Source of the DNA: Sulfitobacter sp. SK011
GTDB taxonomy: Bacteria > Pseudomonadota > Alphaproteobacteria > Rhodobacterales > Rhodobacteraceae
Reading direction: 5' to 3'
DNA: 64,000 bases
Assembly (NCBI RefSeq): GCF_003352065.1
Contig: NZ_CP025803.1
Span: forward strand, 2,955,574 to 3,019,573
A program made the translations under genes and the position numbers. Shown piece after piece: positions 1-8,701 of the stretch. The notes beneath the pieces were generated by a model. It had not been told where the DNA came from and ran no database searches. It worked only from the letters and a program-made list of their open reading frames with translations. Position 1 is the stretch's first letter. Each line of letters opens with the position of its first letter.

Positions 1-949
1 TGTGGCACCCGAAATGGAATTCTTTCTGGTGGCGCGCAACCTTGATCCCGCTCAGGAAATCAAACCGATGATTGGCCGCTCCGGGCGTCCCGCAGCGGCG
101 CGGCAGGCCTATTCGATGACGGCTGTCGACGAATTTGGCCCCGTGATCGACGACATCTATGATTTTGCCGAAGCGCAGGGGTTTGAGATTGATGGCATCA
201 CCCAGGAAGGCGGGGCCGGACAATTGGAGATCAATTTGATCCACGGCGACCCCGTTCGTCTGGCCGATGAAGTGTTCTATTTCAAACGCCTGATCCGCGA
301 AGCGGCGCTGCGCCATGAATGTTATGCGACCTTTATGGCCAAACCGATCGAGGACGAGCCGGGGTCAGCCATGCACATTCATCATTCGGTGCTGGATGCG
401 AAAACCGGCAAGAATATCTTTTCGAATGCCGATGGGTCAGAAACCGATGCCTTTATGCATTTCATCGCAGGCCTGCAGAACCACATGCCGGATGCGCTGG
501 CCGTGATTGCGCCCTATGTGAACAGCTACCGTCGCTATGTGAAAGACCACGCCGCACCCATTAACCTTGAATGGGGCCGCGACAACCGCACCACCGGCAT
601 CCGCGTGCCGCTGGCCAGCCCGAATGCGCGGCGGGTCGAAAACCGCCTTGCCGGCATGGACTGCAATCCCTACCTCGCCATCGCAGCCTCGCTGGCCTGC
701 GGCTATCTCGGTCTGGTCGAGGCCAAACAACCAAGGAAAGAGTTCAAGGGCGATGCGTACGATGGTGATGGCGACATCCCGCGCGTTATGGGTGAAGCGC
801 TTGATCTGTTTGATGAAGCCTCCGCATTGCGTGAGGTTCTGGGCCCGGAATTCGCGCGCGTCTACGGCATCGTGAAACGCGCCGAATATGACGAGTTCCT
901 GCAGGTCATTTCACCGTGGGAACGCGAGCATCTTTTGATGAACGTCTGA
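1..949 (+). CDS. puuA: Glutamine synthetase family protein, probably gamma-glutamylputrescine synthetase (5' partial)
   Basis: The window opens inside this gene; base 1 is the last base of a codon and the frame runs to TGA at 947-949, so about 315 C-terminal residues are visible and the N-terminal beta-grasp domain is missing. The catalytic half of the GS fold is clear: APEMEFFL (the E-x-E metal ligands), GAGQLEIN, GSAMHIHHS with the His pair, and the NLEWGRDNRTTGIRVP stretch carrying the ATP and glutamate-binding Arg residues. Glutamine synthetase relatives that ligate glutamate to putrescine sit beside a FAD amine oxidase, as here, so PuuA is preferred over true GlnA. The gene lacks the GlnA adenylylation-loop sequence. 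It is likely cotranscribed with the oxidase 46 bp downstream. Confidence 0.85.
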   Translation, partial: VAPEMEFFLVARNLDPAQEIKPMIGRSGRPAAARQAYSMTAVDEFGPVIDDIYDFAEAQGFEIDGITQEGGAGQLEINLIHGDPVRLADEVFYFKRLIREAALRHECYATFMAKPIEDEPGSAMHIHHSVLDAKTGKNIFSNADGSETDAFMHFIAGLQNHMPDALAVIAPYVNSYRRYVKDHAAPINLEWGRDNRTTGIRVPLASPNARRVENRLAGMDCNPYLAIAASLACGYLGLVEAKQPRKEFKGDAYDGDGDIPRVMGEALDLFDEASALREVLGPEFARVYGIVKRAEYDEFLQVISPWEREHLLMNV

Positions 950-995
950 TCCGGCTGCGCGCGCAGCGCATCGGTATTTGTAAAAGGGTGAAGAT

Positions 996-2300
996 GTGAA
1001 CCTGCTTTATGCCAATGACCGACGGGGGCAGTACCCGGAAAGCTGGTATGCGGCAACCGCCACGCCGACTGAGCGATTTGCCGTCCTAAAAGGCGCTGTG
1101 AAGGCGGATGTCTGCGTTGTGGGCGGTGGATATACCGGCCTTTCAGCGGCGCTGCATCTGGCGGAAGCGGGCCGCGACGTGGTGCTGATTGAGGCACAAC
1201 GCGTGGGGTTTGGCGCGTCGGGGCGCAATGGCGGACAATTGGGCAGCGGTCAGCGCGTTGAACAGGACGGATTGGAAAAGATGCTTGGTGCCGACCATGC
1301 CAAGCGGTTGTGGCAGATGGGTGAAGACGCCAAGGATCTGGTTAAGTCGCTGATTTCGAAACATGGCATTGACTGCCATCTGAAGCCCGGTGTCGCACAC
1401 ACAGCGTCAAACGCAGGCGATCTGGGCCATCTGCACGCCTATGCCGATCACCTGCGCACCCTCTACGGTTATGACCAGATCGAAACGCTGGATCATGCAG
1501 CACTGCAATCGGTGTGCCCTTCGCCTGATTACGTAGGTGGCACGTTGGACATGGGTGCCGCACACCTGCATCCTCTGAACTATGCGCTGGGTCTGGCGCG
1601 GGCGGCCAGCGCAGCGGGCGTGCGGATATTTGAGACCAGCCCCGCACATCACATCGAGACCGGGAAAAAGACCATCGTCCAAACCGACGCCGGGCGCATT
1701 GAGGCGGATCATGTGATCCTTGCCTGCAACGGCTATCTGGGCGGGCTGAACCGCAAAGTGGCCGCAAGGGTCATGCCAATCAACAATTTCATCGCCGCGA
1801 CCGAGCCTTTGGGCGACCGGATCAAGGATGTGCTGCCGCGTGACGTGGCCGTGGCCGACAGCCGTTTTGTCGTGAATTACTTTCGTTTGTCCCATGATGG
1901 TCGCCTGCTTTTTGGCGGTGGCGAAAGCTATGGCTATAAGTTTCCCGCAGACATTGCCGCCAAGGTGCGCAAACCGATGTCGGTGATCTTTCCACATCTG
2001 CGCGACGTTAAGATCGACTATTCGTGGGGCGGCACGCTTGGCATCACCCTGAAACGCCTGCCCTATGTGGCGCGCGTGGCCCCCAATGTCTTGTCCGCTT
2101 CGGGATATTCCGGGCACGGCGTTGGCACTGCAACGCACGCCGGTATGTTGATGGCGCGTGCAGTTCAGGGCGATGCAGATGGGTTTGACACGATGGCCAG
2201 CATCCCCACCCTGCCCTTTCCCGGCGGTGCGGCGTTGCGCAACCCGATGCTGGTGCTGGCGATGACGTGGTATTCTCTGCGCGATCGCTTGGGCGTTTAG
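996..2300 (+). CDS. puuB: FAD-dependent oxidoreductase (DAO family), gamma-glutamylputrescine oxidase-like
   Basis: A 434-residue DAO-fold flavoenzyme. The Rossmann dinucleotide-binding motif VVGGGYTG lies at residues 41-48, followed by an acidic end to beta-2 (LIEA) and the GASGRNGGQ stretch (about residues 72-80) characteristic of this oxidase group. The C-terminal GYSGHGVGTATHAG segment is the usual second FAD contact. The expected role is oxidation of gamma-glutamylputrescine to the aldehyde with release of ammonia and peroxide. The start is GTG at 996. The PuuA-like gene directly upstream on the same strand supports the substrate, but related oxidases act on other amines, so the exact substrate is inferred. 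Confidence 0.8.
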   Translation: MNLLYANDRRGQYPESWYAATATPTERFAVLKGAVKADVCVVGGGYTGLSAALHLAEAGRDVVLIEAQRVGFGASGRNGGQLGSGQRVEQDGLEKMLGADHAKRLWQMGEDAKDLVKSLISKHGIDCHLKPGVAHTASNAGDLGHLHAYADHLRTLYGYDQIETLDHAALQSVCPSPDYVGGTLDMGAAHLHPLNYALGLARAASAAGVRIFETSPAHHIETGKKTIVQTDAGRIEADHVILACNGYLGGLNRKVAARVMPINNFIAATEPLGDRIKDVLPRDVAVADSRFVVNYFRLSHDGRLLFGGGESYGYKFPADIAAKVRKPMSVIFPHLRDVKIDYSWGGTLGITLKRLPYVARVAPNVLSASGYSGHGVGTATHAGMLMARAVQGDADGFDTMASIPTLPFPGGAALRNPMLVLAMTWYSLRDRLGV

Positions 2301-2403
2301 ACGGTAACGTCGCGAAACATACGGATCCAAGAGCGCAAAAGCACTTGGTTTACACATCGTCTTAATTTAGATTTTCGAAAACAAACATTCGGAAATCTGA
2401 AAT

Positions 2404-3582
2404 ATGACTATGCCAAACCTTCACCAAGCTGAAGCCATCCCTGAAGAAGCCCGTGCGGTAATTGACGACCTTCTGCAATCCGGTGACCTGTTTCGCTATA
2501 CCGCTGCTGCGGATGCGCCGGTGTCGCTGCTTGAGGGGGAGTTCGCCGAGATGATGGGTGTCAAATACGCCCTTGCCGTCTCGTCCTGCTCTGCCGCACT
2601 TTTCCTGTCTTTGCTTGCACTGGGATTGCCGAAATCCGCCCGCGTGCTGATCCCGGGTTTTACGTTTGCGGCGGTCCCATCCGCGGTCGTGCATGCCGGG
2701 TATGAGCCTGTCTTGTGCGAAGTGGGTGACAATTACCGTATTGATATCAAAGATTTTGCCGCGAAATTGCCGGATGTGGATGCGGTGATCGTCAGTCATA
2801 TGCGCGGTCACACATCTGACATGGATGCGATCATGACGCTTTGTGATGCCGCAAATATCCCGGTGATCGAGGATGCAGCACATTCGCTTGGCACCCTTTG
2901 GCAGGGCCGCAAAATCGGCACCATCGGGCGGGTTGGGTGTTTTTCATTCCAGTCCTACAAAATGATCAACGCAGGCGAAGGTGGCATCATGATCACCAAC
3001 GACGCAGATCTGGTCGCGCGTGCGATCATCATGTCGGGTGCGTATGAACATAACTGGAAGAAACATCCGGTTCTGCAGGACGCCTTTGCACGCTGGCAAA
3101 ACCAGCTTCCGCTCTACAATCTGCGTCTGTCGAACCTTGCGGCGGCCGTCATCCGCCCGCAATTGCCGCACCTGTTGCGGCGCGTCTCGGACGGCTTGCG
3201 CAACCATGATTATGTGGCTGCAAAGCTGTCAAAGTCGCCGTTCATTGATGTGCCCGCCCCGCTCAAGGGTGAAACCCGCGCGCCAGATTCCATCCAGTTC
3301 AATTTGGCAAACATGGATGATGCCGCCATTCGGGCCTTTGCAGCCGCGGCGGATGCAGGCGGCGTGAAGGTGCAGGTTTTTGGCCAAAGCACTGATAACG
3401 CACGGGCCTTTTGGAATTGGCAGTTCCTGACAGATTTGCCAGAACTGCCACGCACCCGCGCGATGCTGATGCGGGCCTGTGATGTCCGTTTGCCTGTGCA
3501 ACTGACGACACCGGAACTGGATCAGGTGTGCAAGGTGATCCTGACCGCGCTGGAAACCACGACAGATGCGCAAGCCGCCTGA
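2404..3582 (+). CDS. DegT/DnrJ/EryC1/StrS family PLP-dependent aminotransferase
   Basis: A 392-residue fold-type I aminotransferase. The PLP-binding landmarks of the DegT/StrS family are present in order: the SSCSAALFLSLLALG substrate/phosphate cup, IPGFTFAA, the acidic VIEDAAHSLG motif that contacts the pyridine ring, and SFQSYKMINAGEGG with the Schiff-base lysine at about residue 186. These enzymes usually aminate keto-sugars or inosose-type cyclitols. No sugar-biosynthesis genes are adjacent, so the substrate cannot be named. The ATG at 2404 sits about 25 bp inside a region with an imperfect inverted repeat (2369-2377 with 2390-2398). The C-terminus is followed by the convergent phaR gene after only 35 bp. 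Confidence 0.85.
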   Translation: MTMPNLHQAEAIPEEARAVIDDLLQSGDLFRYTAAADAPVSLLEGEFAEMMGVKYALAVSSCSAALFLSLLALGLPKSARVLIPGFTFAAVPSAVVHAGYEPVLCEVGDNYRIDIKDFAAKLPDVDAVIVSHMRGHTSDMDAIMTLCDAANIPVIEDAAHSLGTLWQGRKIGTIGRVGCFSFQSYKMINAGEGGIMITNDADLVARAIIMSGAYEHNWKKHPVLQDAFARWQNQLPLYNLRLSNLAAAVIRPQLPHLLRRVSDGLRNHDYVAAKLSKSPFIDVPAPLKGETRAPDSIQFNLANMDDAAIRAFAAAADAGGVKVQVFGQSTDNARAFWNWQFLTDLPELPRTRAMLMRACDVRLPVQLTTPELDQVCKVILTALETTTDAQAA

Positions 3583-3617
3583 GGGTGTTATTTAGGGGTG
3601 GATGCGCGGTCGGCGTG

Positions 3618-4178
3618 TCACTTTAATTTTGAAAGCTTGCTCTGCAGATCAGCCAATTGTTTTTTGATCGCGTCCAGATCTTCGTTTTGATCTGGCTCCT
3701 CTTCTGGCGGCTCAGCAGGTTTTGACGTTGTGCCGCCGGCACCCCATCCGCCTGTCATGGCTTTCATGAACGCTTCTTGCTGCGCTTGCATCACGCCGAG
3801 GCCAGGCATCTTTGCCATCGGGTTCATCGCCGTCATGTTTTCCAACACGCGCGACTGACCATCCCTGAGCATGTCAAAGGAGGTTTGCAGGAACTGCGGC
3901 ACCACCGACACGTCGCCCGACATATAGCTGCGGACCAGGTCGTTCAGCACCGATATCGGCAACACAGATTCGCCGCGGCTTTCGTGTTCTGCAATGATTT
4001 GCAGCAAATATTGCCGGGTCAGGTCATCGCCGGATTTCAGGTCAACGATCTGGACCTCACGGCCATCGCGGATAAACCCCGAAATGTCCTCAAGCGTCAC
4101 ATAATCACTGGTTTCAGTGTTATAGAGCCGCCGAGATGCGTAGCGTTTGATCAACAATGGTTTGGGTGCGTCCGCCAC
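3618..4178 (-). CDS. phaR: Polyhydroxyalkanoate synthesis regulator PhaR
   Basis: About 186 residues from the GTG at 4178, chosen over an upstream ATG (4199) because GGGAGGAACACC precedes it at good spacing. The N-terminus has the PhaR DNA-binding signature IKRYASRRLYNTETSDYVTLEDI, followed by a PHB accumulation regulatory domain (VQIVDLKSGDDLTRQYLLQII) and a charged low-complexity C-terminal tail (KPAEPPEEEPDQNEDLDAIKKQLADLQ) that probably forms a coiled coil. In Paracoccus and Rhodobacter relatives PhaR represses phasin genes and phaR itself by binding CTGC-N3/4-GCAG and is released by PHA granules. Just such a site lies 25 bp upstream of this start (4203-4213). Confidence 0.93.
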   Translation of the reverse strand: MADAPKPLLIKRYASRRLYNTETSDYVTLEDISGFIRDGREVQIVDLKSGDDLTRQYLLQIIAEHESRGESVLPISVLNDLVRSYMSGDVSVVPQFLQTSFDMLRDGQSRVLENMTAMNPMAKMPGLGVMQAQQEAFMKAMTGGWGAGGTTSKPAEPPEEEPDQNEDLDAIKKQLADLQSKLSKLK

Positions 4179-4202
4179 GGTGTTCCTCCCAGATGTCACG
4201 TG

Positions 4203-4213
4203 CTGCAGTGCAG
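4203..4213. promoter_or_regulatory. Predicted PhaR operator upstream of phaR (CTGC-AGT-GCAG)
   Basis: A perfect CTGC-N3-GCAG dyad, 25 bp upstream of the phaR GTG and between phaR and the phasin terminator. It matches the TGC-rich PhaR recognition pattern described for Paracoccus denitrificans. Its location suggests phaR autoregulation. Confidence 0.65.
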
Positions 4214-4230
4214 CTTATTGCAGGCCCGCA

Positions 4231-4264
4231 CAAAAAGAAAGGGCAGGCTCAATAAGCCTGCCCC
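4231..4264 (-). terminator. Rho-independent terminator of the phasin gene
   Basis: A perfect 9-bp stem (4241-4249 with 4255-4263) closes a 5-nt loop. Reading on the minus strand it is followed by TTTCTTTTTG. It lies 45 bp downstream of the phasin stop codon and separates the abundant phasin message from phaR. Confidence 0.85.
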
Positions 4265-4308
4265 GCCCTCACACCAATCTGGGAGGAAACAATGTGAGAT
4301 GCGTATTC

Positions 4309-4752
4309 TTACTTTGCTGTTGCTTTTTTCGCAGCAGCCTGCACGTCGTTTGTGGCTTTTTTCACGGCAGCAGTTGCGTCTTGCTGCATGTCTTTGCCTG
4401 CGGACATCATCAGTTCAACTGTGTCCATCTGAACTTTTTTCGCGATTTCAGCGAAAGCGGCCATGTGCTCGGCTGCAACTTCGGCAGAGGCAGATGTGAA
4501 GTCTGTCATTGCTTTTGCATAATCAGCAGGCTCTGCTTTGGCTTTAGACATGTCGGCCAATTTCGCCAGAGTGTCTTTGGTCCACTTGCTTGAGATGTCT
4601 GCAGACTTTTCAGCAGCTGTCAGTGCAACGCCGGACAGTTTTTCGTTCAGCGCGGTTGCTGATTTGAAAGAACCTTCCATTGCAGATGTGTCTACTGGGA
4701 AAGAACCCATTACGTCTTTGAACATTGCGGCCATATCTGGTGTCTTTGTCAT
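4309..4752 (-). CDS. phaP: Phasin family protein (PHA granule-associated)
   Basis: A 147-residue, Ala/Lys/Met-rich protein with no cysteine and long amphipathic helical stretches, for example the segment running from TDFTSASAEVAAEHMAAF to a repetitive AAVKKATNDVQAAAKKATAK tail. This composition and the position between phaC and phaR are typical of phasins, which coat polyhydroxyalkanoate granules. The ATG at 4752 is preceded by AAAGGA. The upstream spacer carries two PhaR-type dyads and the downstream spacer a strong terminator, so the gene is probably an independently repressed monocistron. Confidence 0.88.
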   Translation of the reverse strand: MTKTPDMAAMFKDVMGSFPVDTSAMEGSFKSATALNEKLSGVALTAAEKSADISSKWTKDTLAKLADMSKAKAEPADYAKAMTDFTSASAEVAAEHMAAFAEIAKKVQMDTVELMMSAGKDMQQDATAAVKKATNDVQAAAKKATAK

Positions 4753-4816
4753 TTTATCAATCCTTTGATGCTTGGCGGAACATCCACCATTTCGCTTCTG
4801 CTAAAGGATATACATG

Positions 4817-4827
4817 CTGCAGTGCGG
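4817..4827. promoter_or_regulatory. Second, imperfect PhaR-type site upstream of the phasin gene
   Basis: CTGC-AGT-GCGG, one mismatch from the CTGC-N3-GCAG dyad. Its centre lies 26 bp from the centre of the perfect site at 4843-4853, suggesting cooperative binding upstream of the phasin start at 4752. Confidence 0.45.
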
Positions 4828-4842
4828 CATTTCAAGTTTTTT

Positions 4843-4853
4843 CTGCACTGCAG
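4843..4853. promoter_or_regulatory. Predicted PhaR operator upstream of the phasin gene (CTGC-ACT-GCAG)
   Basis: A perfect CTGC-N3-GCAG dyad, about 90 bp upstream of the phasin ATG and 36 bp downstream of the phaC stop. Its CTGCAGCATAA end (4848-4858) recurs exactly at 6725-6735, in the phaC/phaZ divergent spacer. Confidence 0.65.
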
Positions 4854-4888
4854 CATAAAAATTTTCGCCACCCTAAAGGCGCATGAAA

Positions 4889-6697
4889 TCAAAGCTTTGC
4901 CTTCTTTGCCACGTATTCGCCCGGCGCATCGGCAAGAATTTTCCAATCGTTATCACCGGGGAATCGCGCCTCAACCTGAGCACCGGACTTCTTTTTGAGC
5001 CATGCTTCCCAGCGTGGCCACCATGAGCCTTCGGTAAACTTCGCCCCCTTGAGCCAAGCCTCGTGGTCCAGCGACAGGTCGTCATTGGTATAATGGCCGT
5101 ACTTGTTCTTGCTCGGCGGATTGACGATGCCCGCGATGTGCCCGGACTGGGTCATAATGAACGTCTTGCTCTTTGACCCCATCATTTGCACACCGCGATA
5201 ACAATCCTTCCAAGGTGCGATGTGGTCGGTTTCGCAGGCGATGGCACATAAGGGAACATCGATATCACCCAATTCCAGATGGTGTCCCATCAGATCAAAT
5301 CCGCCATCGGCAAGCTTGTTGCCCTGACAGAGGCCGCGCAAATACTGCATCGCCATCTTTGCTGGCAGGTTCGCGCCATCACCGTTCCAATAGAGCAGAT
5401 CAAAAGCAGGGGGCGTTTCACCCATCATGTAACTTTTGACCGCCGGGCCATAGACCAGATCATTTGAGCGCAGAAAAGAAAACGTCCGCGCCATGATGAT
5501 TGAGGGCAGTACACCCTTATCCACTGTTTCGGCCTCAATCCCGTCGATAAAATCATCCGTCAGAAACGGCTGAAATTCCCCCTGATCCGAGAAATCTGTG
5601 AGCGCAGTAAAGAATGTGGCGGATTTTATCGACGTGTCGCCGCGTTGTTTCAGCAGCGACAGGGTCAGCGACAGCGTGGTCCCGGCGATGCAATAGCCAA
5701 TCGCGTTCACCTGTTTCTCACCGGTGATCGCCTTGACCTCGCGGATCGCGGCCAGATAGCCATCGTCGACATAATCCTCCATGCCGACATCGCGGTAGGT
5801 GGGATCAGGGTTCACCCAAGACACCATAAACAGCGTATAGCCTTGGTCCACGATCCATTTCACCAGGCTATTCTGCGCTTTGAGATCGAGAATGTAAAAT
5901 TTGTTGATCCACGGCGGAAACACCACCAGCGGTGTCTTATAGACCTTTTCTGTGCTCGGCGTGTATTGGATCAGTTCGAACATTTTGTTGCGATACACGA
6001 CCTTGCCCGGCGTCGTCGCAATGTTCCGGCCCAATTCAAACGCTGTTTCATCGGCAAGCTTGACCACCAATTCGCCGTTGTTTGCCTCAAGATCGCTGAT
6101 CAAATTCTCCAGCCCTTTGATCAGGCTCTCTCCTTCCGTCTCGACAGCGCGTTCAAGCGCATCAGGGTTGGTTGCCAGAAAATTGGTGGGGCTCATCAGA
6201 TCGATGATCTGTTGGCTGAAATATCCCAGCCGCTTTTTCTCGCGGGGGTCCATGTCGGTGACATTATCCACGGCGGTTTTCAGGGCCTCGGCATTGATCA
6301 GATATTGCTTTTTGACAAAGTTAAAATAGGGATGTGACTTCCAAAGCGGGTTGGAAAAGCGGCGGTCGTCGGTGCTTGTCGTGTCCTCAGGCGCGCTCAG
6401 ATCGCCCTTCGACATCGCCTGCTGCGCTTCCATAAAGTGGGTGATTGTCTTGGTCCAATACCCCATCTGGTGCTCCATCAGCTTCGCAGGGTTCTGCATC
6501 GCCTCGGACAGATAGGACTGGGACGCTTTGGCAAACAGTTCTTGATTCGGCCCATCCAACGCCTGTTGGTGGGTCTGGCGATGCGACATGACCTGCGTCA
6601 ACCGCTCGGTCAGCGCCTCCACTTTCTTGAGGTTTTCGGCCATTCGAGACAACGAAGCCTCAGGAGTTGCATCATGGTCTGTTGTTTTTGTTGTCAT
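4889..6697 (-). CDS. phaC: Class I poly(R)-hydroxyalkanoic acid synthase
   Basis: A 602-residue PHA synthase, which polymerises (R)-3-hydroxyacyl-CoA at the granule surface. It has an alpha-helical N-terminal domain and a C-terminal alpha/beta-hydrolase catalytic domain. The lipase-like box GYCIAG puts the nucleophilic Cys at residue 336; the Asp of CETDHIAP is at about 491 and the general-base His of SGHIAGIVNPP at about 520, completing the triad. The family Trp-rich segment (YWNGDGANLPAKM) is intact. Length matches class I single-subunit enzymes, and no phaE or phaR(class IV) partner is present. It is divergent from phaZ with a 108-bp spacer. Confidence 0.96.
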   Translation of the reverse strand: MTTKTTDHDATPEASLSRMAENLKKVEALTERLTQVMSHRQTHQQALDGPNQELFAKASQSYLSEAMQNPAKLMEHQMGYWTKTITHFMEAQQAMSKGDLSAPEDTTSTDDRRFSNPLWKSHPYFNFVKKQYLINAEALKTAVDNVTDMDPREKKRLGYFSQQIIDLMSPTNFLATNPDALERAVETEGESLIKGLENLISDLEANNGELVVKLADETAFELGRNIATTPGKVVYRNKMFELIQYTPSTEKVYKTPLVVFPPWINKFYILDLKAQNSLVKWIVDQGYTLFMVSWVNPDPTYRDVGMEDYVDDGYLAAIREVKAITGEKQVNAIGYCIAGTTLSLTLSLLKQRGDTSIKSATFFTALTDFSDQGEFQPFLTDDFIDGIEAETVDKGVLPSIIMARTFSFLRSNDLVYGPAVKSYMMGETPPAFDLLYWNGDGANLPAKMAMQYLRGLCQGNKLADGGFDLMGHHLELGDIDVPLCAIACETDHIAPWKDCYRGVQMMGSKSKTFIMTQSGHIAGIVNPPSKNKYGHYTNDDLSLDHEAWLKGAKFTEGSWWPRWEAWLKKKSGAQVEARFPGDNDWKILADAPGEYVAKKAKL

Positions 6698-6724
6698 CTT
6701 AACTTTTAACTCCTATCTTCGCAC

Positions 6725-6735
6725 CTGCAGCATAA
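6725..6735. promoter_or_regulatory. Possible PhaR half-site in the phaC-phaZ divergent spacer
   Basis: CTGCAGCATAA here is identical over 11 bp to the right half of the operator at 4843-4858. The left half is degenerate (GCAC in place of CTGC-ACT), so binding is uncertain. Confidence 0.35.
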
Positions 6736-6805
6736 CGTCGCCCACCTTTGGGCAGGAGAAGCGACGAATTGCCCAAACGTGGGCCTATAACAAAGGAGAC
6801 CCATT

Positions 6806-8086
6806 GTGCGCTATATGGCAACATACGACCTGATGGAAACCATACGGACGACCAATCAGTGGCTCGGCGCTTCTGCGCTTGCAATGGCATCCTACCCCGC
6901 TTTGTCAATGTTTCCAAACCCCGCTTTGGGCTGGATGGCGGCATGGGGCGAAGTCACCGAACGCACATTCGCCCGTATGGTCGTAAAACCAGACTGGAAG
7001 ATCCCGCCCTTCGTCGGTGCCAATGGCCAGGATCGCCTTGTCAGCGTTGAAAAGGAGATCAGCCGCGATTTTGGTGATCTGATCCATTTCCGTGTCCAGG
7101 GCCGCACCATCAAGAAACGCAAAGTTCTGCTGGTGGCCCCAATGTCCGGTCACTATGCCACACTGCTCCGCTCCACTGTGATCAGCTTACTGCCCGATTG
7201 TGACGTCTATATTACCGATTGGCACAACGCGCGGGATATTCCGGTAAGTGCCGGCAAATTCGACGTTGAGGATTATACCCTCTACCTCGTTGACTTCATG
7301 CGCCACCTTGGCCCTGAGACCCATGTCATCGCGGTGTGCCAGCCCGCCCCGCTTACATTGGCCGCGACCGCCTATCTGGCCGAAGAAGATCCAGATGCAC
7401 AGCCGCGGTCCCTGACGTTGATTGGTGGCCCGATTGACCCCGATGCCACCCCGACGGACGTCACCGACTTTGGCCGCCGCGTGACCATGGGCCAGCTCGA
7501 ACAGTTCATGATCCAGCGTGTCGGCTTTAAATACCCCGGCGTGGGCCGCAAGGTGTACCCCGGTCTGTTACAATTGTCCTCGTTCATCTCAATGAACAAA
7601 GAGACCCACGAAAAGGCGTTTCAGGATCAGATCAACCGCGCCGCCCGTGGCGAAGCCCACGAAGACGACAAGCACAACAAATTCTATGACGAATATCTGG
7701 CGGTCATGGACATGCCTGCCGAGTTTTATCTGTCGACTGTCGAACGTATTTTCAAAGGGCGAGAGATTGCCAAGAACGAATTCACAGTCGCTGGCAAATT
7801 GGTCGATATTGGCAAGATCACCACCGTCGCGGTGAAAACCGTTGAAGGGACAAAGGATGATATTTCCGCGCCCGGCCAATGTATTGCGGCGCTGGATCTG
7901 TGCACGGGTTTGCCTGACAGTAAGAAGGCCAGCCATCTTGAAGAAGGCGCAGGCCATTATGGCATTTTCGCCGGCAAAAGCTGGCGCGAAAATATCCGCC
8001 CGCTCGTCCTTGATTTCATCGATGCCAATGATGTTCCCCAGAGCACCAAAGATAAGAAGCCTGCAAACAAGAATGCGGCGGCGTAA
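6806..8086 (+). CDS. phaZ: Intracellular polyhydroxyalkanoate depolymerase
   Basis: A 426-residue PhaZ-type depolymerase that mobilises stored PHA. It shares the alpha/beta-hydrolase fold of PhaC. The nucleophile elbow AVCQPAP carries the catalytic Cys at about residue 176, and the late EEGAGHYGIFAG supplies the His. FHYG-like N-terminal features and the DWHNARD motif typical of the family are present, and a Lys/Asn-rich tail ends the protein. The start is GTG at 6806 with AAGGAG 8 bp upstream. It is transcribed away from phaC, so synthesis and breakdown share the same 108-bp regulatory spacer. Confidence 0.94.
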   Translation: MRYMATYDLMETIRTTNQWLGASALAMASYPALSMFPNPALGWMAAWGEVTERTFARMVVKPDWKIPPFVGANGQDRLVSVEKEISRDFGDLIHFRVQGRTIKKRKVLLVAPMSGHYATLLRSTVISLLPDCDVYITDWHNARDIPVSAGKFDVEDYTLYLVDFMRHLGPETHVIAVCQPAPLTLAATAYLAEEDPDAQPRSLTLIGGPIDPDATPTDVTDFGRRVTMGQLEQFMIQRVGFKYPGVGRKVYPGLLQLSSFISMNKETHEKAFQDQINRAARGEAHEDDKHNKFYDEYLAVMDMPAEFYLSTVERIFKGREIAKNEFTVAGKLVDIGKITTVAVKTVEGTKDDISAPGQCIAALDLCTGLPDSKKASHLEEGAGHYGIFAGKSWRENIRPLVLDFIDANDVPQSTKDKKPANKNAAA

Positions 8087-8092
8087 TTATCG

Positions 8093-8680
8093 GTGGCTGC
8101 ACCAAAAGACATCCAGTTCAGCTGCAAATGCGGCACATTGAAAGGCACCCTGCGCGGCGCGCATCCCCGCAGTGGTACCCATGCGGAATGCTTTTGTGCA
8201 GATTGCCGCGCCGCTGAAATCCATCTGGGTCAACCTGACCCCGCACCGAACCCTGTTGGCATCTTCCAGACAACACCCGACCGAATTCAGCTCGACGCAG
8301 GCCACGACAAACTGGCCGTCTTTTCATTCGGTGAAAAGAACCTGTTGCGCTGGTATGCGTCTTGCTGCGGTGCACCGCTTTTGAACACCATGCGCACCCC
8401 AAAATTCGCTTTTGTCGGAATACGCACGAACCGACTGGACGACACAGGCCCCCTTGGCCCCATTGTCGGACGTGGATTTATCCCGGTCAAAGGTGGCAAA
8501 CCAAAGCACGAGGGGCTGTCTTATCTGATTTTGGGCATGGCAACGCGTGTGATAGGTTCACGGCTCTCAGGGCGTTGGAAACAAACACCGTTTTTCGATA
8601 CGAATACCCTGACACCGGTCCGCGATATTCAAGTCCTGCCCAAAGACACCCGCGCGTCCCTGCTGCCAAAAGACAGCTAA
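8093..8680 (+). CDS. DUF6151/GFA-like zinc protein
   Basis: A 195-residue protein with a cysteine pattern like the Gfa/centromere-V zinc fold: CKCGTLKG near the N-terminus, CFCADCRA around residues 33-40, and YASCCGAPL near residue 92. It resembles the DUF6151 group, whose function is unknown. The GTG start at 8093 is only 7 bp after the phaZ stop, so it is probably cotranscribed with phaZ. A glutathione-adduct enzyme role is possible from the fold but not shown. Confidence 0.72.
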   Translation: MAAPKDIQFSCKCGTLKGTLRGAHPRSGTHAECFCADCRAAEIHLGQPDPAPNPVGIFQTTPDRIQLDAGHDKLAVFSFGEKNLLRWYASCCGAPLLNTMRTPKFAFVGIRTNRLDDTGPLGPIVGRGFIPVKGGKPKHEGLSYLILGMATRVIGSRLSGRWKQTPFFDTNTLTPVRDIQVLPKDTRASLLPKDS

Positions 8681-8701
8681 TAATCCGGTATCGAGGAGAG
8701 C

